This document shows, piece after piece, positions 8,667 to 17,916 of a stretch of 54,009 bases of DNA (the stretch's first letter is position 1; every line of letters starts with the position of its first letter). The position numbers were made by a program, and so were the translations under genes. The notes beneath the pieces were generated by a model. It was given only the letters and a program-made list of their open reading frames with translations. It had not been told where the DNA came from and did no database searches. The DNA is from an uncultured bacterium (GTDB taxonomy: Bacteria > Patescibacteriota > Minisyncoccia > UBA6257 > GWB1-50-10). The DNA is taken from positions 1-54,009 of the forward strand of contig CAINEW010000028.1 in assembly GCA_903847915.1 (NCBI GenBank), given 5' to 3'.

Positions 8667-8975
8667 ATGGCAAATATATTAGGAGAAAATGTGGTCAAGA
8701 TGTTGGGGCTTGATGCGCTTCCCGAGAGCGAGCAACAAGAAGCGTTAATAAAGATTGGAGAAATTATTTTTCAGCGCGTGGTGATGCGGGGGATTGAGAT
8801 GCTTTCCGAAGATGAGAAAATGGAGTTAGATGAAAAAGCGGATGACATGAAAAAAGATCCTGCGGCACTTTTTGAGTTTTTTGAATCAAAAATCGCGAAT
8901 TTTAAAGATGTGGTGAAAGAAGAAATTGAGGCGTTTAAGAATAAGAGTGTGGATATGACAAAAAATATTGGATAG
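8667..8975 (+). CDS. DUF5663-like small helical protein
   Basis: 102-aa ORF; GLDALPESEQQEALIKIGEIIFQRV pattern; TATACT 6 nt before ATG. Confidence 0.55.
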   Translation: MANILGENVVKMLGLDALPESEQQEALIKIGEIIFQRVVMRGIEMLSEDEKMELDEKADDMKKDPAALFEFFESKIANFKDVVKEEIEAFKNKSVDMTKNIG

Positions 8976-8996
8976 ATTTTAAATCGCGATCATCTA

Positions 8997-9020
8997 AAAA
9001 CCTCATTACGAGGTTTTTTT
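8997..9020 (+). terminator. Rho-independent terminator
   Basis: AAAACCTC-attac-GAGGTTTTTTT. Confidence 0.8.
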
Positions 9021-9021
9021 G

Positions 9022-9055
9022 TCCGCCCAAGGCGGATGAGTTGTTTACAACTCAT
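9022..9055. repeat. Short terminal element G at the 3' end of xseB
   Basis: TCCGCCcaaGGCGGA core adjoining the palindrome ATGAGTTGTttACAACTCAT, one arm of which contains the xseB stop. Confidence 0.65.
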
Positions 9056-9264
9056 TCTTCGTCAAATTCTTTTTTGATTTCTTCAAACTCGTTTTCTACT
9101 TCCTTGAGGCGGGTTTTGAGTTGTTTAATAAGCCCCGCACCTTCTTTTACCTTTACTAACCCTTGTTCTACATCCACCTCTTTTTGGGTTTCAAACCACT
9201 GTGCAATCGCTTCTAATTTGCCTAAGGATTCCTGAATATTGATTTTCTTCGTTGGTTGGTTCAT
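9052..9264 (-). CDS. xseB: Exodeoxyribonuclease VII small subunit
   Basis: 70-aa ORF with XseB-like pattern; adjoins xseA. Confidence 0.85.
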   Translation of the reverse strand: MNQPTKKINIQESLGKLEAIAQWFETQKEVDVEQGLVKVKEGAGLIKQLKTRLKEVENEFEEIKKEFDEE

Positions 9265-10646
9265 TCGTTTATTATACTTTTTTCTACTTTTGAGGCAACC
9301 GTGCCGTCTGTGAGTTGAGTGATGATATGCATATCCTTTTTAATATCGCGTGCGCTTTTAAGAATCTTACCTTCTTCGTTGCGGACGATGCTATAACCCA
9401 ATGCGAGTTGTGTGAGAGGATTATTGGCAGAGCAAATGGCTTCTGCGTGAGCAATGCGCGTGGTTATTTTATTTATCATTTCATAGGCAAGGCGCATCAA
9501 GGTAATTTGAGAAAGGCGTGTACGTTCTTTGAATTGATTGAATGTGGAGGAAAGTGTTTCTCGCGCACGCGTCAACATTCTTTTCTGATGTTCTACGGCA
9601 AGGAAGACGCGAGAAAAGGCAGAAAGAAGGACGCGTGTATTATGCGTAATTGAAGCGATAATAATATTCAGTTCGCGTTCATACGTATTAAATAATTTTT
9701 CTTCAAAGAGGGGGATAGCACTATGAAGTGATTCCCACGAATTATTGATGGTGTAGGCGGCTGCTGTGGGAGTGGAGACGGATTGATCGGCGACAAGACA
9801 GGCAATGGGGACATTCACATCATGACCGATGCCGCAGAGAGTAGGGATTTTTGAGGCAAAAATGGCGCGTGCGACTCGTTCGTTATTAAACGCTTGTAAA
9901 CTTTCTAAACTTCCTCCTCCGCGGATAATCACGAGCACATCAAGATCGGGCATATGATTATTAAATCGCTCAATCGCGTCCACGAGATTTGCAACCGCTT
10001 CTTCTCCTTCTACGCGCGCATTGCGGAAGAAAAGTTTGTAATTTAATTTATCCAAATTATTACGAAAATCGTGAATGACCACACCGTCGCGTGAAGTGAT
10101 AATACCGATGCGTTCAATAAATTGTGGAAGAGGACGTTTGCGTGTAAAAAGCCCCTCCAATTCAAGTTGTTTTTTGAGAAGTTCGTAGGCGCGTTTTAAT
10201 GATCCCTCGCCGATGGGTTCAATGCGTTCCACTGCAAAACTTAATTGTCCTCGCGGTTTATAGATGCGCGGATACCCTCCCATTTTTATTTCCATGCCGT
10301 CTTCTAACGGCACGCCGATGCGATTGTATTGTGCGCGTGAAAGAAAGGCGTTGATTTTACTTTCATCTTCCTTATCTTTCAGTGAAAATCCTACCCATTG
10401 AATGCCGATTTTACATTCGCTTACTTCGCCCACGATTGAGACCCGTTCGGAAGTCAGAATAATATTAAGAGCATCCAAGAAGACGCTCACGGTAAATATT
10501 TTTTCCTCTGGAGTTATGAGAGGGGATTTTTCTTTTATTATTTCTTTTCTGTCCTCTTTTTTGTGAGTAGACGTTTTTATTGGTTCGTCAAAAAAAGACG
10601 CTTGCGAGATAGTTGTTTTTTCACTCTTTTTTGATTTTCTTTTCAT
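9261..10646 (-). CDS. xseA: Exodeoxyribonuclease VII large subunit
   Basis: XseA motifs (GVPLEDGMEIKMGGYPRIYKPRGQLSF, ERIGIITSRDGVVIHDF, IIRGGGSLESL); start trimmed because the longer ORF runs through tRNA-Gln. Confidence 0.93.
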   Translation of the reverse strand: MKRKSKKSEKTTISQASFFDEPIKTSTHKKEDRKEIIKEKSPLITPEEKIFTVSVFLDALNIILTSERVSIVGEVSECKIGIQWVGFSLKDKEDESKINAFLSRAQYNRIGVPLEDGMEIKMGGYPRIYKPRGQLSFAVERIEPIGEGSLKRAYELLKKQLELEGLFTRKRPLPQFIERIGIITSRDGVVIHDFRNNLDKLNYKLFFRNARVEGEEAVANLVDAIERFNNHMPDLDVLVIIRGGGSLESLQAFNNERVARAIFASKIPTLCGIGHDVNVPIACLVADQSVSTPTAAAYTINNSWESLHSAIPLFEEKLFNTYERELNIIIASITHNTRVLLSAFSRVFLAVEHQKRMLTRARETLSSTFNQFKERTRLSQITLMRLAYEMINKITTRIAHAEAICSANNPLTQLALGYSIVRNEEGKILKSARDIKKDMHIITQLTDGTVASKVEKSIINE

Positions 10647-10658
10647 AATATAAATTTG

Positions 10659-10729
10659 CTGTCGGACTTGGATTCGAACCAAGATTGGTGGATTCAGAGT
10701 CCACAGGCCTACCATTAGCCGATCCGACA
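10659..10729 (-). tRNA. tRNA-Gln (anticodon CTG)
   Basis: Minus strand: acceptor TGTCGGA/TCCGACA, anticodon loop CTCTGAA, T-arm GGTTCGAATCC. Confidence 0.93.
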
Positions 10730-10829
10730 AATTAGAAACCATTAGACCTGCCCGGCTCTATTCGGAGAGACGGGCGATCCCGCAATGCTTTTAATAATGC
10801 AAGAAAAATGAGAGAAAATCAATTTGTTG

Positions 10830-10835
10830 TATAAT
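10830..10835 (+). promoter_or_regulatory. -10 box (TATAAT) 6 nt upstream of the sod ATG
   Basis: TATAAT-agattt-ATG. Confidence 0.5.
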
Positions 10836-10841
10836 AGATTT

Positions 10842-11501
10842 ATGCAATATGAACTTCCGCCATTGCCGTATGCGTATGATGCGCTTGAGCCATTCATTGA
10901 TGCGAAGACGATGGAGATTCATCACAGCAAGCATCATGCGACGTATGTGACGAAACTTAATGAGGCACTTGCACAAGCGCCCAAAGAGATTGCGGATAAG
11001 CCATTGGAGTGGCTTTTAGGTCATTTAAATGAGGTTCCGGAAGGCATTCGCACGGCAGTCCGTAACCATGGGGGAGGACATTGGAATCACTCGTTTTTCT
11101 GGCAAATAATGTGCCCTCATCACCAATCTGGAGTGCCTCAAAATGACCTTAAAATAGCGTTAGAGAGCACGTTTCAGAGCGTGCAGTCATTTATGGAAGA
11201 ATTTAATAAGAAGGCGTTGGGGCTGTTTGGGAGCGGGTGGGTATGGCTTACTGTAACTAATAACTCAAAACTAATAACTGAAAACGGAGGACAAGGGGAT
11301 AGGAAACTGGAGATTATAACGACTGCGAATCAGGACAGTCCTATTTCTCAAGGATTGCGTCCAATTTTGGGATTGGATGTGTGGGAACATGCCTATTATT
11401 TGAAGCACCAGAATCGTCGCGCGGACTATATTGAAGCGTGGTGGAATGTGGTAAATTGGGAAGAAGTGGAGAAGAGATATAGGGATGCATTAGTAATTTA
11501 G
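10842..11501 (+). CDS. sod: Superoxide dismutase (Fe/Mn)
   Basis: [67 protein letters not shown]. Confidence 0.95.
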   Translation: MQYELPPLPYAYDALEPFIDAKTMEIHHSKHHATYVTKLNEALAQAPKEIADKPLEWLLGHLNEVPEGIRTAVRNHGGGHWNHSFFWQIMCPHHQSGVPQNDLKIALESTFQSVQSFMEEFNKKALGLFGSGWVWLTVTNNSKLITENGGQGDRKLEIITTANQDSPISQGLRPILGLDVWEHAYYLKHQNRRADYIEAWWNVVNWEEVEKRYRDALVI

Positions 11502-11650
11502 TTCCGATATGAAAATCGGAGTTGTAATTCGGTGGTAATTAATAGTAATTTGGTTGTGGCGGAATGTAATATGGGAAAGTTTGATTAATAAGATAATATG
11601 TTGTTATATTAGGGTGTGGTGGTTTTAATTTTTAATAATGTAAAAAGGAG

Positions 11651-11899
11651 ATGAATATGGGTTCGAGAATTCCAGAGGGGCAAGAGTATATATATTTAAG
11701 AGGAAGAGGGAAAACGTGTCGTTGTTGTCATGGTACTAGTAATCATAACAAAGAGGTAGATAATCCCCCAGATGAAGAAGGACGTTATAGTATTACTCGA
11801 GAGTGTGAGTGTTGTTATTATGGTGTAGTATACGTTCCGTATCAGACAGAAGAAGAGGAAAACGCACGAGCAGACAATATAAAGTGTCGATGGTCCTAA
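11651..11899 (+). CDS. Small Cys-rich hypothetical protein
   Basis: 82-aa ORF with CRCC and CECC motifs; AAAGGAG upstream; followed by a terminator. Confidence 0.5.
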   Translation: MNMGSRIPEGQEYIYLRGRGKTCRCCHGTSNHNKEVDNPPDEEGRYSITRECECCYYGVVYVPYQTEEEENARADNIKCRWS

Positions 11900-11917
11900 A
11901 GAGAATAAAATAAATAT

Positions 11918-11949
11918 AAAAGCGAAGATATATATCTTCGCTTTTTTTG
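11918..11949. terminator. Bidirectional terminator
   Basis: AAAGCGAAGATATATATCTTCGCTTTTTTT. Confidence 0.85.
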
Positions 11950-11951
11950 TT

Positions 11952-12194
11952 TTATCGAAATTTATTTTCATTTCCACCAAAAATGTCCGTATCAATTTCT
12001 CCACGTTTATTAATTGTGGTGACAATATGGAGATCAATCGGGTCTGGTCCCTTGTCAAAGTGATCCACAATTTCTACTTGATTGAATTTGTGTTGCACTT
12101 GTGTCAAGTGATTAGGTGATCCAATATTAAATGTGCTACCGGGATTTAATGGTTCGAATGAATTTGAATTTTGATTGAACATGGTTGCGCTCAT
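11952..12194 (-). CDS. Small hypothetical protein
   Basis: 80-aa ORF with GAAAGGAAAC upstream of ATG on the minus strand. Confidence 0.5.
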   Translation of the reverse strand: MSATMFNQNSNSFEPLNPGSTFNIGSPNHLTQVQHKFNQVEIVDHFDKGPDPIDLHIVTTINKRGEIDTDIFGGNENKFR

Positions 12195-12338
12195 ATAATG
12201 TTTCCTTTCTTTATTTTAATGTGCTTTTTTATTATATCATATTGCTAAAATAATACAAATAATTTGTAAAAATTACAGTATTCTGATATGTTTTAATAAT
12301 AGTTTTTTAATAATAAAATCAGAAAGGGTTATAATAGT

Positions 12339-12587
12339 ATGGCTATTGAATGGAGAAATTTACCAGCCCCGTCTACATGGGATTGTCGTGGTGTTATGGA
12401 GCCGCATCCGCCCGTAGGTGTTGTAATATGGGTTTGTAGTATCTGTAATTGGGAGAGTACAACACAAGGAAGCGGTTTTTGTAATAGAAGTTATTGTGAG
12501 TCTTGTCGACGACAACGTTTCCCGTTAAATATGTGTTCTTGTGATGAGTCTGGTTGGTATGACGTAGATACAGAACAAAAAGTATAA
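12339..12587 (+). CDS. Small Cys-rich (zinc-binding-like) hypothetical protein
   Basis: CSIC, CNRSYCESC, CSC motifs; ends just before a terminator. Confidence 0.5.
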   Translation: MAIEWRNLPAPSTWDCRGVMEPHPPVGVVIWVCSICNWESTTQGSGFCNRSYCESCRRQRFPLNMCSCDESGWYDVDTEQKV

Positions 12588-12589
12588 AA

Positions 12590-12625
12590 TAAAAAGCCGT
12601 TCCCATAAGTGGGCGCGGCTTTTTT
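12590..12625 (+). terminator. Rho-independent terminator
   Basis: AAAAGCCG...CGGCTTTTTT. Confidence 0.7.
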
Positions 12626-12628
12626 GGT

Positions 12629-13744
12629 TCATGCTATTTTTTCTACTGGTTCCGTTTGTTGCTTTGCGAGCTCGGTGAGTCCTTTGATGAAATTTCTCAA
12701 TCGTTCTGCCGCCTCTCGCCAAGAAATGTATTTTCCCCAAACATCATTAAGATATCTTTTACAAGGCTCAGAGTCATAACATTTTTCGTCGCAACGTTCA
12801 TTTCCGGCTTCATCGTGACAGAAACATGCCGTCCCATTTCCAAAGAAAAGAACCCATGGCAAAGTTCCTTCCGATTTATCGCCAAGTATTTTTCCTATTG
12901 TTAATGGGAAACCGATATCAAGTAATAGATTTTCATTATCTCCACTACCAACAGAAATGCATGGAATATGCGCAAAGGAAGTTTCGATGCTTTCTTTGAA
13001 TGTGCTCATCCTTTGCTTTAATTCTTCGGTCGTTATAGGAGGAACAATAGTTTCAATGGTTTCCTGTATGCTCATATCGTGAATGGTAGGAATCATATTA
13101 TTGAACCCTTTAATATGATTACTAACCAACTTGACTGCGCTTTTCCAACTTTCACTGAATTCTGCAAATGGTCCATTTTTGTAAATTTCTTGTGAATGAC
13201 CCCAAGAAACCGTTCCGTCCTCTAAAAGAAATCCTTTGAGCTCTTTTTGATTATTGAAGATAGAACTTATCGAAAGTGGGAACGAAAATGCGATAAGGGG
13301 ATTTGGTAAATCTTTATCCTCATTTTCGTATCCCTCCACTTTTTTGCCACACAACTCTGCGTGAACAAATGGCATTGCGTTCAATAGTAAAACCCATCCA
13401 TTGAGACGATCAGTGACTCCTTCGCTTGGTGCAACAGTAGTTATGTCCAATGGTTTTGGAATTACTCCTCTTCTTAGTGAAGTTCTTGCTATTTTATCGT
13501 ACGCAGAAAGCCACGTACATTCAATTATTGCGCCATCTCTGATAATTTTTGCTTCGTTGTTATCAAAGAAATATGCATATGCAATCGCTGCTTCCTTGCC
13601 CTTTTCAAAATCCTCTTTTAAGAGAGAGGTTTTTGGAAACATAAATCCAAAAAGTGCGCTTCCTATTATTTTTTCTTTTGAAATCGCCTTTACAGTGAGC
13701 TTGCTGATGGTTTCAATCCATCTCTGATATGGTGAGATTCCCAT
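12629..13744 (-). CDS. Hypothetical protein, 371 aa, with C-terminal Cys cluster
   Basis: Intact ORF; CFCHDEAGNERCDEKCYDSEPC; no family recognised. Confidence 0.65.
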   Translation of the reverse strand: MGISPYQRWIETISKLTVKAISKEKIIGSALFGFMFPKTSLLKEDFEKGKEAAIAYAYFFDNNEAKIIRDGAIIECTWLSAYDKIARTSLRRGVIPKPLDITTVAPSEGVTDRLNGWVLLLNAMPFVHAELCGKKVEGYENEDKDLPNPLIAFSFPLSISSIFNNQKELKGFLLEDGTVSWGHSQEIYKNGPFAEFSESWKSAVKLVSNHIKGFNNMIPTIHDMSIQETIETIVPPITTEELKQRMSTFKESIETSFAHIPCISVGSGDNENLLLDIGFPLTIGKILGDKSEGTLPWVLFFGNGTACFCHDEAGNERCDEKCYDSEPCKRYLNDVWGKYISWREAAERLRNFIKGLTELAKQQTEPVEKIA

Positions 13745-13865
13745 ATAATATTTTTCCTTATGATTTGAACATTTATCTAGTATGTGTTCGTTGTTAAATA
13801 AAATAGTAACTAGAATCTGTTTTACGCTGCTTTTATTCTAACATCTTGTTTGCCCTTATGTCAAA

Positions 13866-14678
13866 TTAAAGCGTTTGTGGTGTTTTGCTTTCCCATTGGA
13901 TTTTTTTGAGAATAAATTTATCTTCTTTCATTTCTCCCTCTAATATTTTCATTCGTTTGCCATTTTGAATGGTATAGACACCGGGTTCGGGGTTTAGGGC
14001 GCGAACTTTATTCAAAATAACAATTGGATTGTCTTTTTCTAAATCTACAAGTCCATCTTCGTTTGTGAATTTTTTGGTGAATGTTGCTTCTGAATGATTT
14101 TGTTCTTTCGGAGTTATTTTGTCTTGTTCAAAAAGTGGGATTGTTTCTGCTAATAATTTTCCTGCGGTTGTTCCTAATTTTTGTGAAAGTGTTTCGGTGG
14201 TATCATTTTGTGCTATCTGCACTTTACTCTGTGTAAGTATCGCGCCGTGATCTACTTTTTCGTCCATCATATACAACGTAACCCCTGTTTCTATTTCACT
14301 GTTCAAAATAACACTTTGAATAGGGGACGCGCCACGATATTTAGGGAGAAGCGAAGGATGAACACCGATCACGCCTTTAGGAAATAAAGAAAGAACCGAA
14401 AGGGGAATGATTTTTGAATACGCACAGACAATGGCATAATCCGCATTTATGTTTTTAATATATTTTTGAACCGTCTCATCTTTTAATGATTCGGGTTGGA
14501 ATACGGGAATGCGGTCATGCTCGGCAATTAGTTTGGTTGGAGGAGGGGTTATTATTTTCTTTCTCCCTTGCGGTCTATCGGGATTAGAGATAAGAAGCAC
14601 TGGCGCATGATTTGCGTTTATGAGGGCTTCTAATACCTGCCCCGCTATGTGTGGCGTACCGAAAAAGATGAAGCGCAT
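13866..14678 (-). CDS. fmt: Methionyl-tRNA formyltransferase
   Basis: MRFIFFGTPHIAGQVLEAL, GVHPSLLPKYRGASPIQ. Confidence 0.94.
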   Translation of the reverse strand: MRFIFFGTPHIAGQVLEALINANHAPVLLISNPDRPQGRKKIITPPPTKLIAEHDRIPVFQPESLKDETVQKYIKNINADYAIVCAYSKIIPLSVLSLFPKGVIGVHPSLLPKYRGASPIQSVILNSEIETGVTLYMMDEKVDHGAILTQSKVQIAQNDTTETLSQKLGTTAGKLLAETIPLFEQDKITPKEQNHSEATFTKKFTNEDGLVDLEKDNPIVILNKVRALNPEPGVYTIQNGKRMKILEGEMKEDKFILKKIQWESKTPQTL

Positions 14679-14716
14679 ACGTTGATTTATTGGTGATTAT
14701 ACTCTATTCTAGGCCT

Positions 14717-15022
14717 ATGGAGAAGGCATCCCGCGCATATCAAGAGGTGCTCAAGGAAAGAAAGAAAACCTCGCGGGTGTATTCGATTCATCAGTCAGTA
14801 GGGCTTGAGATTGCCGAACTCTTAGAAGATCGTGCACATAAAGCAATTTATATCCGTTTTGCAAAGAATTATGATCGACACATGTTGCTTTCTCTCGCGC
14901 GGGATATTTCAGAACGGAAAAATGTAAATAATAAAGGCGCCTACTTTATGAGAATGTTGCAGAAAGAGCGTGCGGATAACGCAGAACGAACGAAAAAATA
15001 TAACAAAGAGAAAAAAATATGA
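14717..15022 (+). CDS. Hypothetical protein upstream of def
   Basis: ORF; start MEKASRAYQ preferred over upstream ATG. Confidence 0.55.
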   Translation: MEKASRAYQEVLKERKKTSRVYSIHQSVGLEIAELLEDRAHKAIYIRFAKNYDRHMLLSLARDISERKNVNNKGAYFMRMLQKERADNAERTKKYNKEKKI

Positions 15023-15525
15023 CTCATATTTGGCAGGTGAGCGATAAAAAAGAAGAACAATTTTTACGCACAAAAGTGTCTCATTTTGCATTTACTAAAA
15101 ATGAGGAGAAAGAACTACGTGCGCTCCAACAGACAATGCGTGTGGTAATGAAAGAAGCGCAAGGGATTGGTCTTTCGGCAAATCAAATCGGAATTGCAAA
15201 ACGAATATTTGTGGCACAAGTGCCCGACAAGAATGGACGGATGAAATGGTATACGGTTTTAAATCCAGAAATTATTAAACAATCAAAACAGATGGTGGAT
15301 ATGGAAGAGGGATGTTTGAGTGTGCCGGAGGTGTTTGGAAGTGTGACCCGCCCTTTTGCAATCACAATCGAGGGGCATAATTTACAAGGTAAAAAAATAA
15401 AAATAGAGGCGCAAGGACTTTTGGCGCGGGTCTTTCAACATGAAATCGATCATTTGAATGGAGGGTTATTTATTGATAAATGCAAAGATTTAAAACCTCA
15501 TCCCCGTGTTCATGCCAAGCAGTAA
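15019..15525 (+). CDS. def: Peptide deformylase
   Basis: GIGLSANQIG, EEGCLSVPE, FQHEIDHLNG motifs. Confidence 0.95.
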   Translation: MTHIWQVSDKKEEQFLRTKVSHFAFTKNEEKELRALQQTMRVVMKEAQGIGLSANQIGIAKRIFVAQVPDKNGRMKWYTVLNPEIIKQSKQMVDMEEGCLSVPEVFGSVTRPFAITIEGHNLQGKKIKIEAQGLLARVFQHEIDHLNGGLFIDKCKDLKPHPRVHAKQ

Positions 15526-15580
15526 TAGTTTGTTTATTATTTCTTTTGGTGTACTATAAAATCCAATATCTCAACCTATT

Positions 15581-16822
15581 ATGAAATTTACTCTTTTTGC
15601 TCGTGTTGTTCGTCATCGTCATGTCATTATAAAAACGTTAAGCACTGTGCTTGTTATTTTGGTGGTGTTTGCGTTAGGGGTTCAGATAGGAATGCGTCGA
15701 GGAACGGTGGTGGTAAATGATGCTCGCTCTGTATTAAATTCCGATTTTTCTCCTTTTTGGAACGCGATTCAGCTTATTAAAGACAAGTATGTGGACATTA
15801 AAGAAGTAAAAGATGATGATGTGTTGCGAGGTGCAATAAGTGGTGCAATTAACTCATTAAAAGATCCTTACACGGCTTATTTTCCACCTACCGATGCAAA
15901 AAAATTTTCGGAAGATTTGAATGGAAGTTTTGGAGGAATTGGCGCAGAAATTGGTGTGCGTAATCAGCAATTGGTGGTTATTGCGCCGCTCAAAAATAAT
16001 CCTGCAGAAAAAGCAGGTGTTTTGGCAGGTGATGTGATTTTAAAAATTAATGACACGGTGGTCACACCCGATCTTTCTGTAGAAGAAGCAGTGAAACTTA
16101 TTCGTGGAGAAGCAAAAACGTTTGTCACTCTTTCTCTTTTTCGTGACGTGTGGAAAGAAGCAAAAGAAATTAAAATAATGCGAGATATTGTGAACGTGCC
16201 AACTCTTGATACCACAATAAAAACTATAAAAACAAAAGATGGTAAAGAAATTAATGTAGCTCATATTGCGCTTTATAATTTTAACGCGAATGCCTCGTCT
16301 CTTTTTTATCAATCAGCACTTTCTTCTTTATTGAAAGGTGCAAAGGGTATTGTACTCGATTTGCGGAATAATCCGGGAGGTTATTTGGATGTATCAGTAG
16401 ATATTGCAGGGTGGTTTGTGAAGCGGGGAGAGACGGTTGTGCGTGAACGATTTCGCTCTGGCGATGAACATGTGTTTCGTGCAACAGGAAACGCTTCGCT
16501 TGTAGAATTACCTGTTGTGGTGCTTGTAAATAGCGGGTCGGCTTCTGCGTCTGAAATTCTTGCAGGTGCGCTTCGTGATCTTCGTAATATCAAATTAGTA
16601 GGTGAAAAAACATTTGGAAAAGGAAGTGTGCAAGAAGTAGAAAATCTTAAAGATGGTTCTACAGTTAAAGTGACGGTGGCAAAATGGTTTACGCCGAATG
16701 GTTTTGGTATTGATAAAACAGGGTTGGTGCCTGACATAGAAGTGAAAAATGATGGAGAGAAAAATCCTTCGAATGATGCGCAGCTCGAGAAGGCGCTAGG
16801 AGTACTCGCATCTTTATTTTAA
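15581..16822 (+). CDS. S41 family C-terminal processing peptidase (PDZ domain)
   Basis: N-terminal [57 protein letters not shown]. Confidence 0.93.
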   Translation: MKFTLFARVVRHRHVIIKTLSTVLVILVVFALGVQIGMRRGTVVVNDARSVLNSDFSPFWNAIQLIKDKYVDIKEVKDDDVLRGAISGAINSLKDPYTAYFPPTDAKKFSEDLNGSFGGIGAEIGVRNQQLVVIAPLKNNPAEKAGVLAGDVILKINDTVVTPDLSVEEAVKLIRGEAKTFVTLSLFRDVWKEAKEIKIMRDIVNVPTLDTTIKTIKTKDGKEINVAHIALYNFNANASSLFYQSALSSLLKGAKGIVLDLRNNPGGYLDVSVDIAGWFVKRGETVVRERFRSGDEHVFRATGNASLVELPVVVLVNSGSASASEILAGALRDLRNIKLVGEKTFGKGSVQEVENLKDGSTVKVTVAKWFTPNGFGIDKTGLVPDIEVKNDGEKNPSNDAQLEKALGVLASLF

Positions 16823-16829
16823 TCTATTT

Positions 16830-17273
16830 GTGAAAGTTATTTTTTTAAAAGACGTAAAAGGGATTGCAAAGAGAGGGGATATGAAGGAAGTGAAAGATGG
16901 GTATGCCCGGAATAGTTTAATTCCTCAAAAACTTGCTGTGATTGCCGATGAGCGCGCCATGGCAGTTTTTCGTACACAGAAAGCACAAGAAGAAGAAATG
17001 CATCGGGCGCATATCACTCATTTGAAAGAATGTGCGGAAAAAATTAAAACCCTTACTCTTTCTTTTTCGCTTCGCGTAGGAGAGAAGGGAGAGGTGTTTG
17101 GTTCTATCACAGAAAAAAATATTAAAGAAGCACTTATAAAAAATAATATTATCGATATTCCTTTTCATCTTCCTCATGCAATTAAAACGATTGGAACACA
17201 AAAAATCCCGCTTGATCTCGGCGGGGGAATTGCGACCACCCTCACGATTCAGATTACTTCGTTTTCGGAATAA
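16830..17273 (+). CDS. rplI: 50S ribosomal protein L9 (bL9)
   Basis: [38 protein letters not shown] start. Confidence 0.93.
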   Translation: MKVIFLKDVKGIAKRGDMKEVKDGYARNSLIPQKLAVIADERAMAVFRTQKAQEEEMHRAHITHLKECAEKIKTLTLSFSLRVGEKGEVFGSITEKNIKEALIKNNIIDIPFHLPHAIKTIGTQKIPLDLGGGIATTLTIQITSFSE

Positions 17274-17538
17274 TATTCACGACATTCACACGTTTCTTTG
17301 AACCGTCGTAATGCACTTTTCTTTTTGTACCGAATTTAACCGTTCCTTCTTTCATTGCATAGAGCGTGTCATCACCTCCTTTTTTGACGTGTGTTCCCGG
17401 ATAAAACTTTGTGCCACGTTGACGCACAATAACCTCACCGGGGCTTACTACTTCTCCGTCAAACAACTTTACACCGAGTCGTTTTGATTCCGATTCTCGG
17501 CCTAATTTGGTAGATCCCTTAGCTTTGGTATGTGCCAT
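17254..17538 (-). CDS. rpmA: 50S ribosomal protein L27 (bL27)
   Basis: [41 protein letters not shown]; overlaps the rplI 3' end convergently. Confidence 0.95.
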   Translation of the reverse strand: MAHTKAKGSTKLGRESESKRLGVKLFDGEVVSPGEVIVRQRGTKFYPGTHVKKGGDDTLYAMKEGTVKFGTKRKVHYDGSKKRVNVVNIIPKTK

Positions 17539-17633
17539 AAATGTATAAATTTTGGAGCGAATGCGATAAAAATTTATCTACATTTATGAGCATCCCGCCG
17601 TATCCGTCAGTTGACGGAGGAGGCGGATGCCAT
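17534..17633. repeat. Terminal fold-back element D (rpmA 5' leader)
   Basis: X GCCATAAATGTATAAATTTT (17534-17553), inverted X' (17568-17591), core CCGCCgtaTCCGTCAgtTGACGGAggaGGCGG. Confidence 0.75.
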
Positions 17634-17658
17634 TCCTCGCACCAAAAATGATATAATC

Positions 17659-17687
17659 ATTATATTCAAAACACCTTTTTATGTCAA
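17659..17687 (-). promoter_or_regulatory. rpmA promoter
   Basis: Minus strand TTGACA-N17-TATAAT; implies a ~114-nt 5' UTR containing element D. Confidence 0.75.
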
Positions 17688-17836
17688 CATTTTCCTTGTG
17701 GATTCGAGAACATAAAGAATGGATACTTATTATCGCTATTATTACTTTGCTTATGAGCGTCAGTTTTGCCTGTGGGTATGTGTATGCTCACCGTGCCACC
17801 CCTGCCCCAATTATTATTGAAAAATGTTCTAAATAA
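17681..17836 (+). CDS. Small membrane protein (51 aa, below the ORF-track cutoff)
   Basis: MSTFSLWIREHKEWILIIAIITLLMSVSFACGYVYAHRATPAPIIIEKCSK; single TM. Confidence 0.55.
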   Translation: MSTFSLWIREHKEWILIIAIITLLMSVSFACGYVYAHRATPAPIIIEKCSK

Positions 17837-17916
17837 GCGGATTGCTTGATTTCTTTAGATGGGAGTATTATGCTGATTTTGCTCTATTAACAACTTAATT
17901 TATAGAAAGGTAATTT

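Noticed and set aside
10647-10742. N-terminal extension of the xseA ORF
   Set aside because: The extension is antisense-free translation of tRNA-Gln; the start at 10646 (MKRKSKK) is used.
11696-12070. 124-aa minus ORF opposite the Cys-rich gene
   Set aside because: Crosses a bidirectional terminator and overlaps two better-supported ORFs.
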